This document shows, in pieces, positions 25,199 to 36,967 of a stretch of DNA of 64,000 nt. The DNA is from Brienomyrus brachyistius (Eukaryota; Chordata; Actinopteri; Osteoglossiformes; Mormyridae), in assembly GCF_023856365.1 (NCBI RefSeq), contig NC_064549.1:6775608-6839607 (forward strand), written 5' to 3'. Position numbers and translations under genes: made by a program. The notes beneath the pieces were generated by a model. That model had not been told where the DNA came from. It saw only the letters and a program-made list of their open reading frames with translations, and ran no database searches. Position 1 is the stretch's first letter, and every line of letters starts with the position of its first letter.

Positions 25199-26809
25199 TG
25201 TCCAAGTACACATATAAAAATCCATTTTAGCATAAAAACAGAACACCCCTAGATAAGCACCACTGCACATAGTCTCTTCCTTTCTCTTAAGGGCGTAGAT
25301 TTTGGTATGGAAGACAGGGATACGTTTCTACAAATATTGTTGGATTATGGTGTATTTATCGGGATGTACCTTTGTTTGAGATGTGAAAGATCTCTAAACT
25401 TCTTAAATTGAGCCATTTAGATGTTTAAAAAATAACAATAGAACTTACGAACAACGTAGCGTTAAGAAGGCTTTGGGAATCCCATCCTTGATCTACAACG
25501 CATATTAAATCAATTATACCACCGCTTTGGTAAATACTATTTTCTTAATTGGTCCAGTGATGTCACATGGGTGTTGATTAGGTAATTCCGGCAGCCTAAT
25601 AACAGTTCTGTATTAATCTGACTTAATGATTTATTAAACATCTCAATATAAAAACCTAGTGACTTTTTGCTCATAAATAAGCAATCATTCTTATTAACAT
25701 AAGATTCCTTGGTTTTCAGAAGCACCTGTGTGTTGATGGTTTCTATGGTAACATAAAGGGCTTGCCTTCTCCAGTCCAGACCCAGATGTTCTATCCTTAT
25801 AGGGACTATATTTTTCCGAGCACATTATTAGCTGTAATTAGAATAATTACACACCTCCTTGTGATTTATCCCGCACATAAATCATGAATAAAGTCCTTAA
25901 AAGGGGTAACAGATGTGTCCAATACATAAGTTACCGTAATGCACTACTCATAGAATCTCATCCAATTCTCACGGGCTTTACGTCTCGCTCCACAAATTAA
26001 AGAGACAATAGGAAGACAAAATATCGCTATAAAATCACGAAAATAATTTTAAAAGGAACGAGAGATGCATTCTAACAATATGGTTATTTTTTAATTATCT
26101 CAATCTGATAAATTATGGGCACTATATAGTCCAAGACCTGATTATGTAAATGGTTTGAGCTCTAAAGGAGCATTATTGCAGAAGTAATTGTTTTCTTTGT
26201 GATATGATGTCCTGCTTAGGTCCTAAGCGAGAGAGAAACAGATTCCATATCACATCACCACTGCCCAGTGAAAACCAAATGAAATTCAATTTCTGACTTT
26301 TTACTAGACGTAATATGCCCTTCAGCATCTGTACTAATAGCGTTTGACATTTAATTGACCAATGGAAAGATGTTTTATGAAGTAATTTATTTATCTTGTA
26401 TCTCCATTGGATGTCAGAAGTGTCCCTCAAAACCACGTACTGTACTGTACATCCCACCCCTTGTTTGGAAGAGGTTGTAGGGCAGCACAATTCTGTGTAA
26501 AATATGAATTATTTTTTATTTTTTTTCCATTCAGAATCAAGATTGCGATTTCCTCTCATGATTCTACAGCTAGCAGCCTTGCTGCCTCACCTGGTTGCAT
26601 TCGGCACAGTACTGACAGCTGTCCGATTACAGGGTGTTATTTCGCTCCACTTTACTCCAACTGCTTGATTTCCCTCTTGTGTGGTTAGGTGTGCGTGTAC
26701 CTTCAGATCCCCCGCCTAGTAAGAGGTCATGCCGCAATCCCTTTCTGAGTGTTTATTCTTGTACCGATGAGCAGGGCCTGCGAGACGACAGCCAGGAGCC
26801 GAATGTCCA
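25199..26809. other. Repeat-poor stretch with paired homeodomain-like motifs
   Basis: No gene. At 25833-25851 there is TGTAATTAGAATAATTACA, a perfect inverted pair of TAATTA cores, inside a 350-base stretch (25540-25910) free of recognisable repeats. Confidence 0.4.
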
Positions 26810-26920
26810 GTGGGAGGGGCAATGTTGAGTAGGCGCAGTGTGGGAGGGGTTTATAACTTATCATCTGATACCCTAACCCTCATATAAACCCCTCCTACTC
26901 GACATTGCCCCTCCCACTCA
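26810..26920. repeat. Imperfect inverted repeat (foldback) of about 111 bp
   Basis: The left arm GTGGGAGGGGCAATGTTGAG, followed by AGGGGTTTATA, is mirrored by the right arm TATAAACCCCTCCTACTCGA followed by CATTGCCCCTCCCAC. The left arm holds about 10 extra bases. No clear target duplication. Confidence 0.6.
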
Positions 26921-26954
26921 ACACTCAGCTCGCGATACATTACCTGCAGCGATA

Positions 26955-26980
26955 TATAGGGTGGGCCAGCCCACCCTATA
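26955..26980. repeat. 26-bp near-perfect palindrome
   Basis: TATAGGGTGGGCC is followed directly by a second half matching its reverse complement at 12 of 13 positions. It lies 35 bases after the larger foldback and may belong to the same element. Confidence 0.6.
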
Positions 26981-27649
26981 GGCGAAATAAGTGATTGGCT
27001 AGGGTGCCATTCCATTAGGTGGCGCGCCAGAGTGAGTGAAAAAAGTGAGAATACAATATTACAATCATTTGCACTAGTTTTAACATTACAGTTTTTTTTT
27101 CTTGTGAAATTGACGCAAGCTAGCTAGGTAGCAGCTAGAATCCTGTGCTCGTGCTACTGAAATGTCTTGAATATGAATGCACTGACAAAATTTGTTTTCT
27201 GCTGTACAGGGAGGGGGGGGTGCACTCAGCAGAATCTTATTTTGTAAAGCAGTTTCACAGAGAATACATTTTTCCCTACTCTCTTTAAAAACAATGTTAC
27301 AATTCTGATAGGCATGGAAGGGGGTTAATTTTGTTTACTTAGAACAGTATTAAATAAAATTCAGATGGGATTAATAATCGTATTTCCATGCTGACCAATG
27401 TACATCATTTTTGCATTTACCTTTTTTGAACGGCTTCCCATTAAAAACAAAACCAACAATCAGCACTGATTTATTACGGGATAATTAAATTCTAGCATAA
27501 CATGTTACAGTATCAAAGAGCATTCTTTTAACTTTGATCAGTGTGTGTGCATGCTCTGATCCAGATGATTCGGACATTAGTATTGTTAAATATTTATTAA
27601 AAATAAATAGTTTCCACAACTTGCAGTTCCTCACCAAGTGAACAGTACC

Positions 27650-28172
27650 AACTCTTCACTCCACAGCTATTTTAACTTTAACTGGCATGTCTGCACTTTT
27701 TATCTGCTGCTACATTACCTACTACTCTACTATACTATACCATACTATATTTACTACACCATACTATATTACATACAGGTATCTTACATACCACATCTCT
27801 ATTTATGTTGCGTAGTTTACATACTGTAATTAAGTGCAGGTTATATTCACTATTATCATGTACAGATACATGCATTCTGTTTGTTACATATTTTACATAC
27901 CATATTTATATCCTGCTGCTACATTATGTATAGATAGTCGATTCATGTATATACTGTGTATCTGCCCTCCTACCGTGTCATGTGCACTGTGTGCGGTTCG
28001 TGTTCAACCCCCACGGTTGCACTCGTGTACTTAATCTGCACTTTGCCACTGTAATTGTGTACATTCAGCCCCCCATATGTCTTATGTTACGCCGTGGTCC
28101 TGGGGGAAGGAGGTCTGGTACCTCTGCATACTGTATGGCTGGCACGACAGTAAGGTCCACTTAACTTGACTG
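27650..28172 (+). mobile_element. LINE 3' end fragment
   Basis: An AT-rich stretch with repeated CTACTATACTATACC-type words is followed by CTGCACTTTGCCACTG and CGTGGTCCTGGGGGAAGGAG. It ends in GACAGTAAGGTCCACTTAAC, close to the GACAATAAAG..CACTTGACTTGAC end common to fish LINEs. No coding part remains. Confidence 0.5.
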
Positions 28173-29343
28173 TCTACAGTATTCCATAGACTTTACCAGT
28201 GCTGTTCTGTCCCTTTTATGCGTCCCAGGAAGTTAGACCTATCATAAGCCAGCAATATGGATATTGGTCACATATATATCACTTTATTTTGAGTACAAAG
28301 CTGGCTGTTTTGTAAGATTGGTATAGTGATAAGTACTCTTTACTAAAAACACACCATATTTTTATATTTATGCATAAAATCATATATTCTTATTGCTTAT
28401 CGTTTTGATATACATACTATAATAGCGAAGTTTATTAAATGCTTTGACTTTGCTGCATATACACATTTTTTTCTTCTTAAAGAAAAATGAGCCTCCCAGA
28501 ATGGTATCTGAGTGAAGATCGCAGCAGAACATTCTCAGGGTACCATGGCAACCAAGCATTCAAAAGAATTCTGATGAGAACTGCATAAAGAAAAAGGATG
28601 ATGACAGGGGGAAGCATTTGTTACGTCAGTCAGAAATGAAGAAGATCCTCGAACACTGGCATTGTGGACATCTTATCAGGATGACCGATTGAAATGTTAC
28701 AACTAAACACGGCATTTCAATTTCCATAGAGATGTATTGCTGTGTTCAGTAGGCCAACGTAAAGATGACATTTACATTAGCAGCGATATTAGACTGCTAG
28801 GCCACCAGGGTATTTCAATAACTTGATTCCAGTTTAGCAAAACCTACCAGTGTTTATGCCGAGTTCAGTGCAACCTTCGTCATCACCCAGCTATTGCTTT
28901 TAGTAGCATTCTAATAACATGTCAGTCAACTAAATCACCATTAGCAGTTGAAGGAACAGTTCGCAGACAACCCTGGATATCTCAAAAAGTCTTTGCACAT
29001 GCTGCGAAGCACTGTCTGTCAAACTATATTTTGGATATCTAAGTACTTGCATCCATCTATTCATAATCACGTATTTAGTGTAGGTTCACCAGAAGCTTCT
29101 CCCAGGAAGGTCAGGGCACAAGCCACTCTAGACAAAAGGCCAAAACATTATCTACGACTGTGAATTTATATACACCAGTTCACTTAATTATACATTTTTG
29201 GCCTGCAGAATGAAACCAGAGGGAAACTCACAATCTCCACACACAGTCAGGGCTGGGAAGCAAACCAGGAGTTGGGGGGGGGGGTGACCGGATTAAGCCA
29301 GTGATGTATGTAACACATTCATCCAAAGCAACATACAGTAAAA
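28173..29343. other. No gene recognised
   Basis: AT-rich intergenic sequence. A SINE-like remnant is suggested at 29220-29290 (CACAATCTCCACACACAGTC followed by a G run) but is too short to assign. Confidence 0.4.
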
Positions 29344-29763
29344 GAGTGGTTCTCAAACTTTTTTGCACTGTGACCCAATTTTTACCATACCAGCTCAGTC
29401 ACGACCGAATGTCAAATATAGGTTTAAATTAATGCTACAGTATGATCAAGCACGCAGTACACTCTGGTATTTTCACCAATCAAAGCCTATTGCACAAATT
29501 TGATTGGATGTGCCAGTGAATTTTAAACTAAGCATTTGTGATTTGGCTTCTTGGATTGGTTGAGTGTTTTTGTACGAAGTACTTGCAGACCCAAGAATCA
29601 TTCATATAGGTTAATTCGAGGATTGGGACTTGGAAATCTGATCGTGGATCAGCATAGCAGCTTGCTGGTTTTAAAAGCTTACATTTCCAACTCTGCCTCG
29701 CAACTCTTTCAGAAATTGCCGCAACCCAAATTTAGGTCACAACCCACAGGTTGAGAATTACTG
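29344..29763. mobile_element. hAT-like non-autonomous DNA transposon
   Basis: The left end GAGTGGTTCTCAAACTTTTT and the right end GGTTGAGAATTACTG (complement CAGTAATTCTCAACC) are inverted and of the hAT (C)AGTGGTTCTCAA type. The flanking octamers CAGTAAAA and CAATAAAC match at 6 of 8 positions, as for an old 8-bp target duplication. No transposase is preserved. Confidence 0.55.
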
Positions 29764-30713
29764 CAATAAACAGAAGGAAAGGCTACAATTTGTACATGCT
29801 GCTAGCCATTTGAACCCGCAACCTTTATCTCAGCAGTACAATGACCTACTAGTTGAGCTATGGGCTGCAACTAGCCTAGCATACAAAATTTCTGCATGAA
29901 ACATGTGACAATTTGTTACTAATACATCTATGTTCCATGAATCTTGAACACAGTTTAAAAAGATACATAAATCAGAGGTTTTCTGCACAGTACTCAATGA
30001 CATGGAGGAACTGCATTAGTAATTTACCAATTAGTTATTTTATATTTACAATGTTTGCTCAAAATGTGAGTGCTAATTTGCAAAAGCAGATGTTTATTTG
30101 CTTTTAGAGAGAGTGTTTGAATTGTAGGAGCAGTTTTAATGGAAAGGTAGAATAATCCCTCATTCATGTTGCTACATTAAATCCCACAGTAGTTATAAAC
30201 AGATTAGATGTAACATATACAAGGACATATAACAAAGCATTACTTACAAAGCTAACCTGAAGGTAGGAGCAGACTGGTAGGGTCCTTGTCTGACTGCAAA
30301 TCTCACACGTACATGAAACATTCCTGAGGATTAAGGGACTGATGTCATACATATTATACAACATTGTGACATGCTACTTTTATACATCTCATTTTTATGT
30401 ATACAATCTCATTATGGTGGGAGTCATAACACAAAAAAATATTTGGTACAGTATTTAATATTGAAATGTAATATTTTGTAGTCAAACTATTTTGTTGAGG
30501 CAAGAATGTATTTAACGAAAAAGCATGTTTGTGGAATTTACTAACTGCTGCAGTGCATGATGGGTATGACTTTCTGAGGCTACTTAAATTTCATCATCTG
30601 CAACTATTGCAGCTGACATAGGCAGACCCTAGGTGTGAATTTGGGAAGGGGGGCATGGTCCATTTTTGCCGCAGGGTCCATTGTACAATTGTTCTGCCAT
30701 TGCCGGAAGGCCA

Positions 30714-30756
30714 AAATTACAACTCATCGATGCAATCAACACAGCACCTGTCACCT
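30714..30756. repeat. Short dispersed repeat shared with 32719-32759
   Basis: AATTACAACTCATCGATGCA with ATCAACACAGCACCTGTCAC recurs at 32719 as AATTACAACATATCGATGCA with GTCAACATAGCATCTGTCAC. Both copies lie in the same direction about 2 kb apart; the family is unknown. Confidence 0.5.
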
Positions 30757-31569
30757 TTTTATATTTTTTGTTAGAAAAACAGAAGCAAAAGTTGAAGTGG
30801 TTTAGCAGGGCCTGCCTGGGTGATCTGACGCCCTAAGCGAGATTCTGCTGGGCTTTTTGCAGTTTAAAGTCCGACATGCAAGGGACTGGTGCTGTGTACT
30901 CTGCCAACACTAAACTAGAAATACTGCAAACATTTTTCACCACCTGAAGTACTGCCAGCAGAATGCAAGTGCTTATAGTCACAAACAGCAACAATTAAAG
31001 TTTCCACTTTCAATCTGAAGAAATGGGGAACAAATCGCACCTTGTATTGGTTAAAAATGGGACACAGTGTTTTACTTTTCACTCAAGGACAGGCGAAAAC
31101 TCTACCAGCAACGTCAAAACCCATCCCCTGGAAGGAGCAGGAAGTAGTCACAGAAAAAACCCAGCAAAAAATGATACTGTTGGCATTTTCTAGTGTTGCA
31201 CTCCATGAAAAGAAAGTTTATTTTTGTATGATTCATTTATTAAAATTAGATTTCAGTTTTGCAGTTCAGTCAATGTCACATCTTTCATGTTCTGAATCTG
31301 TTGAAGAACATTAAGGAAATTTTAAGAACATGGAAGTAATTAAATAATGACCAGAATTATACCATGATAATTATTAATATCAAATGATATGAAAAATAAT
31401 TATAATGAACAAATATTTTTGCCCTGGTAATTGATGTCCAAATACATCTAAAATTAAATATCTATTTCTATCCATACCACTAATCTAGCACAGGGTCAAT
31501 GGACAGTCTAGAGTATTTTGGGACGGCAGGGTCTAGTCAATTGTAGGCCACATACTCGTATATAGAATC

Positions 31570-31875
31570 ACTCATCCATTTTATATAACCACTCAGGGTC
31601 ACAGGGAGTCAGGAACCTATGAGTGCAAGGCAGGGAACAACCCAGGATGAGGGGCGAACCTCTTGCAGGGCATACTCACATACCATTCACTCACCCAAGA
31701 ACATCTATGGACAATTTGGCAACTCCGATCAGCCTGAGTTTTTGGACTGTGGGAGGGGAACCCTATAATGACACAGAGAGAACATGCAAACTCCACACAG
31801 ATAGAACCCAGGCAGAGACTCAAACCCAGAACTCAGACGCATGAGGAAACAGTGCTAACCACTGCGCCACCTCGT
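31570..31875 (-). mobile_element. SINE (GGAT-tail family), nearly full length
   Basis: In minus orientation all family blocks are present. The head complement is ACAGTGCTAACCACTGCGCC and the TTGAGTCTCTGCCTGGGTTC part holds the B-box. TTTGCATGTTCTCTCTGTG follows, then GGCAGGGAACAACCCAGGAT and ACCACTCAGGGTCACAGGGA at the tail side. It is diverged, with no GGAT repeat left. Confidence 0.65.
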
Positions 31876-31934
31876 ATACAGAATCACCACTGTATAATTT
31901 TGAGATTCAGTTCATTTGACTGTATGCCTTGGAA

Positions 31935-32060
31935 TACAGGAGGAAACATTACTGGCACAGTGATAACATGCAAACTGCACAGAGCAGCAGTAGGGTTCGG
32001 ACTCACAGCCATAACGGTAGGAGGCAAGACAGAGTCACTAAGCCACTACACCTTATTAGA
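31935..32060 (-). repeat. Diverged SINE 5' fragment
   Basis: CAGGAGGAAACATTACTGGC, AACATGCAAACTGCACAGAG and TTCGGACTCACAG, then AAGCCACTACACC, repeat the order seen at 31740-31870 and represent an older copy adjacent to it. Confidence 0.45.
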
Positions 32061-34219
32061 TGGGATGCCGTTTTGTTAAAACCTAAACACAATGCAGATT
32101 TATTAGAGTTCACCTGGACAATATGTCCTTCACAATCAGACACATACTGACAGAAAAGTCTATTTTTACAGCGCAAGTTCCTCTCTAGTGCTGTGAAAAC
32201 AGACTTATAAGAGAATATAACCTGCCGTCCGTCCACATCAAATACTACAATGGTCAATGTCTAATACATAACTCTTAAAAGATTTTAGATGTATTTAGAT
32301 TCCATGACTAAAGATAACATCAATTGTATTTTATCTTCAAAAATATCTTCATAAAAATTTCCTGCCATTGTAAGGAGTGTCTCACGATATTTAGAGAAGC
32401 GTCATCCACGCAGTTTTTCAGCATCACATTAATATGCATTACCTGTGCACCGCCATGGAAAAATGCTTGTGTGCGTAATGTAACACTTCACCTGCTCGGC
32501 ACTTTAATAGAAACAGCATAAATAGCCCAAATCAGAATTCATTCAGTAGATGTAGAAAATAATATATAAAATGATTGTTGTAGATTGTTATATACCTTAT
32601 ATAGGTGTGCTAATCTACAGTTTTTGCAATATATAAAGCATTATACAGCATCCTTCATTCATGATTTATTTACTTCTTATGCAAAAACATTACTTACCAA
32701 GCTCACTTGACGACCCAAATTACAACATATCGATGCAGTCAACATAGCATCTGTCACTTCCTATTTTGTCACTTGCTTCCTTTCCTGTTACTTTTTGTGT
32801 TGTAGTTATAGAAAGGACTGGGGGGGGGAGTGAAGTTTCTCAGTGGGTTGCATTGCAAAATGTTATTTAATGGAAAAGTTCCACTTCAGAATTTTTTCGT
32901 TTGCTAACTTAATCTGTAAGGAAAACCCGCGTGTTATACTTACCATCTCATACATTTGTATAATCATTGCTCTGTTAAGCATCGGGGTGGGGAGTTTGAC
33001 GCTTCTATATATGGGACATGGGAGTTCATTTTAACACAAGCTCTGTGCCTGCATGTCATACTATGGCAACGCCGGACACCATACAGAATCGTGAATATTG
33101 TGTGTGGTAGATGGCTTTGCTGCAAATGCGATCTAACAGAAATGAACATGAAAACACCCAAAATTTATGAAAAATTCTCAGCAGTGGAGTGGCAGGGCTA
33201 CATGCGGCCTGACATTTATTCCAATATGACCATTGTCTATATGGGCAGCATCAAGAGAGTAGCACAAACAGGCACCACATAAAGGCATTGAGATTTCACC
33301 CCTCACCACTGCAACAATTCAACATAAAATCATTTGTTCCATCGTAATCAAATATAATGCGAAACAGCATTTAAAACCATTTCAGTGATCAAAAAAATAT
33401 TTTTTCCCCCTTATTTGCTTTTAAGAAAACCCAGGTTTAAATCTATAAGTTCCTTATGCGATTTTTCTGTGGAACCCTTAGAGGAAAACTTTACCAACAC
33501 ATAAAATATGTTATCCATTAAACAGGCTCAAGAATTTAAATACTCAGCATGAACTTCTCTTCTAACTATCTACACTGCCTGGCCATTATAATGACACCAA
33601 TTCATATACAGATAAGGGAATAGCACTCTCATTATTTCATACCCATTTTTTTTCAAAGTTGTTCATAAAAATTCATGTAGTAATTTATTTCAAACAACTA
33701 GGCAACTGCGAAGTATTTCAAGACAGTGGTATGAACACAGAACTTATCTGCCTAGCCTGACCAATGGACATTAGTTTTCTGTCCCATTTTAGACTTCTTA
33801 ATTTAGGAGCTAGCAGGTTTCAAGACTCTTAATTAAGCAACAATTAGTTTCCACAACTAAGCTAAATAGACTGCCGACGAAAAATAGATTTTCATTTACC
33901 CTCTTAAGTAGAATAATTTTCAAAATGTCACTTGACCAACTAATCACCCACCACGTTTCATATTTACCGAGCTGGAAGACCAGTAATTGGTGAAGAAGAA
34001 AACGCTAATTAATGGTTTTATGCACTCGCCGCATTCATTATTTATTCACAGCACAGTCGTTCTGGAAGTCTTTCAGAAACGGATTACGGTTCTCTGATGT
34101 CTGGAAGCTACAAAAAAGTAAAGCTGTAAAGGCTTCACGACATGCACAGATGAATAAATGCTTTCAAGAACGATTAACTAATTGGCAGCTAACTGCAGTT
34201 GCTATCTTACAACAAAACG
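32061..34219. other. No gene recognised
   Basis: AT-rich DNA including a copy of the short repeat at 32719-32759. A 108-codon frame (32956-33282) shows no family features. The last 250 bases (33970-34219) are repeat-poor and complex. Confidence 0.4.
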
Positions 34220-34227
34220 CACTTGAT

Positions 34228-34374
34228 CAGTGTTTCCCAAGCTGCTGCTCGAGGGCCCCCAGATAGTCCATGTTTTTGCGCTCTCTCAGCTCTCAGACTG
34301 TCTGGCAGGGAACAGGGAGGGAGCAAAAACATGGACCGTCTGGCTGTCTCTGAGGACCGGACTGAGAAACACTG
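34228..34374. mobile_element. hAT MITE (CAGTGTTTCCCAA family), copy 1
   Basis: A 147-bp near-palindrome starting CAGTGTTTCCCAAGCTGCTG and ending GGACTGAGAAACACTG. Flanking octamers CACTTGAT and CCCTTCAT match at 6 of 8. The arms share CCATGTTTTTGC and GCAAAAACATGG. Confidence 0.7.
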
Positions 34375-35927
34375 CCCTTCATCCATTAGATGCATGGCAC
34401 AAAAGCAGTCAATTCTACATACTGCCATTTAATCGTTAGAATGTTTGCTGGCAAGTTTCGCATTAGAAAGAGAACATGCACTGAAAGATTAAGTTCTGAT
34501 TTAGTTCTGTTATCCCTGATTGAATAATGAAGCAGAATGATCATGAAGTATGCAAAAGATGCAAGAAGTTAGAGATTCCCCTACGCCCATCTTGCATCTG
34601 GACATGCAATTTAAGTCTTTTGTAAACCACAAGCAACATGTACAACTGGATTTATAAACACAAATATAAAATCATATAGCAAATGGGTTGGGCAGCATGT
34701 CCATTTTATATCTGTAAACATCTTAATATTCTATCAGGTTCAATTCAACTAAATTCCGACTTTTCAAATATTTGGAAATATTTTCAAAAAAGCAAAAGAA
34801 AATGAATGTTTTTCATTTTTACTATATTAGTAATTTATATATATATATTACACATACATATACTGGAAATACTGCATGTAATGAACTAAAAGTTATTTGG
34901 AGATCTAGAGAGTAAATACCATTAGTCAATTAAACTAATGCAGATACAACAGATACAACAGACAAGATACAAATGAAATAGTCACGCTTGTGCTAGCATC
35001 CATTCAGTATTAGAATCTTTGTATTTAATCAGCTTTTACTGTACAGACATACAGATAAAATGTACAGTTAAAAGATACTATTGCAGATGGTGATGACTAA
35101 TTCCAATAGTATTTTCATTAATACAATCATCCAAAATGAATGTCTCAATCTAAGACTTGCAGGAAAGATTGATCCCATCTTAATCTGTATTGGCAAAAGG
35201 CACCGAGCTGTAACATATTTTAAGAGAGTTCAATGACCACCCTCCACCCTCCACATAACCCATCAAAACTTTTCATCTTAAGGCAAAAATGTTTTTAAAT
35301 AAAGAAAAATAATTACACAGCCATTTCTACCATAATATACAGTTGCATAACATCATAATAGAATTATCTTAATATTAGTTTTTCAGTGGGGAATAAAGGT
35401 TTGGGACTTAGTCTACTGGAACATGGATTTCATATGGAAAGGTATTTATTATGGAATTTTTCTTTAATAAAACTGTATTTCGAAAGGTATAACAACTCTT
35501 ATTGAAGGGCAATACAATTGTCATACAGTAAACCCTGATTATTGTAGAAACTCCAGACTCAGGGCAGCCTAGTACCGACAAGCTGCATTTTATAGGAAAA
35601 ACGATTAATGATTACCTTATTCAAAAATGACGAATTACTGGTCAAAAACAATATCACACTGAGCTGAAGATGCAGTCTGCTTTGCACTTGATTTTTCATT
35701 TCACAGTGAAAATTAAGGAAATTTTAACTAAAAAAAATGTGGAAGCACTGCTAAAGAAAACATCGGGCACCACAAGAACAACTCGTGGGTTTCTGCACCC
35801 CAACCAGATCGGTGTGCTGCTATACCTTGCACCACACAGCAGCTCATTTCCTACACATGGGAAAATGTACGACATATTACGTTTTGTTCCGCAACCTAAA
35901 TTCTCTGAACAAAACGCTTCTTAATGA

Positions 35928-36053
35928 GGTTGGCAGTATGGCCAGCACTGCTGACTCACATCTCAAGCAACAGGGGTTCCAATCGCACCTCCACTCTGGG
36001 TGGAATCCCTATGTTCCCCCCGCATTGCAGACAATTAAGGTAACTGGCTAAAT
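35928..36053 (+). repeat. SINE-like fragment downstream of the SOCS gene
   Basis: GGCAGTATGGCCAGCACTGC, TGACTCACATCTCAAGCAAC and GGGGTTCCAATCGC resemble the SINE head and B-box (GGTTCCAATCG). The fragment lies just beyond the candidate poly(A) signal. Confidence 0.45.
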
Positions 36054-36065
36054 ATTAGACATCAT

Positions 36066-36071
36066 TTTATT
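36066..36071 (-). promoter_or_regulatory. Candidate polyadenylation signal of the SOCS gene
   Basis: AATAAA on the minus strand about 115 bases beyond the TAA stop (36188-36186). A SINE-like repeat follows immediately downstream (35928-36053). Other AATAAA copies exist further down, for example near 35443, so a longer 3' UTR is possible. Confidence 0.4.
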
Positions 36072-36185
36072 GAACCAAAGTTATTCTATCAAAGGGTTTT
36101 ACTGAAATCTACCACCAAGCATTAAAAGTGAGAACCAATTCTTGAAGGGTTAACCCAACAGAAGAGAGGAATGTTGTCGAGGACG

Positions 36186-36927
36186 TTACTCCCACCACGT
36201 GTCTAGCCGTCGGACACGTACTTTCTGCTTGTAGTGATACTCTTTGAGGTGCTCCTTAAGGGCACTGGGGAGAGGCAATACATCAATACCATCATAGGTG
36301 GTGTGGCTGCTGATGACAGCCCGGCAGATGTGCTGCAGACTGAAAGGCTGACTGCGGTTGATAGGGTTGGACAACAGAGGTTCAAAAAACATGCAAGAGT
36401 TGGGATCCTTGTAGTGCTCAAGCAGTCCTGTGACAGTGGAAGCATGGAAAACGCTAGGGTCATGGACATCAAAACTGAAGTTGTGGTTCCACTGCTCAAT
36501 GCGGGCATGTAGCGAACGGCCATAGCGGCGAAAGCTGACGGAGAACAGATAATCCTCCTGAGCAGAGTCACGAAGCAGGAAAGTGCCTTCAGGCTTGCCT
36601 TCAAGCAAGATCTCTGCCTCATAACGATCCATCACGCCCCAATAGCAGGGGAGATTAGTGATTTGCAGAAGATCTGGAACCAGGCAATGTATATAATCAA
36701 TTTGTGTATGAACCCGATAGCAGTCCTTAGATTTAGAGTGCTCAAATTCTTGGATCGTAGCTCGTTCTGCTGTTACAGTTGTTACCTCTAAATCAGCGGC
36801 CGCAAAATGAGACGATGAGGTTACCGGGGACACGATAACTTTATCAGCTGTGTCTAGGCAGTTCTGCAAAAGAAGCGGATTTTGTGGTTGTTGCTGTAGA
36901 AGGAGCCGTTGCTGCTGCTGCTGCTGC

Positions 36928-36967
<40 letters not shown>

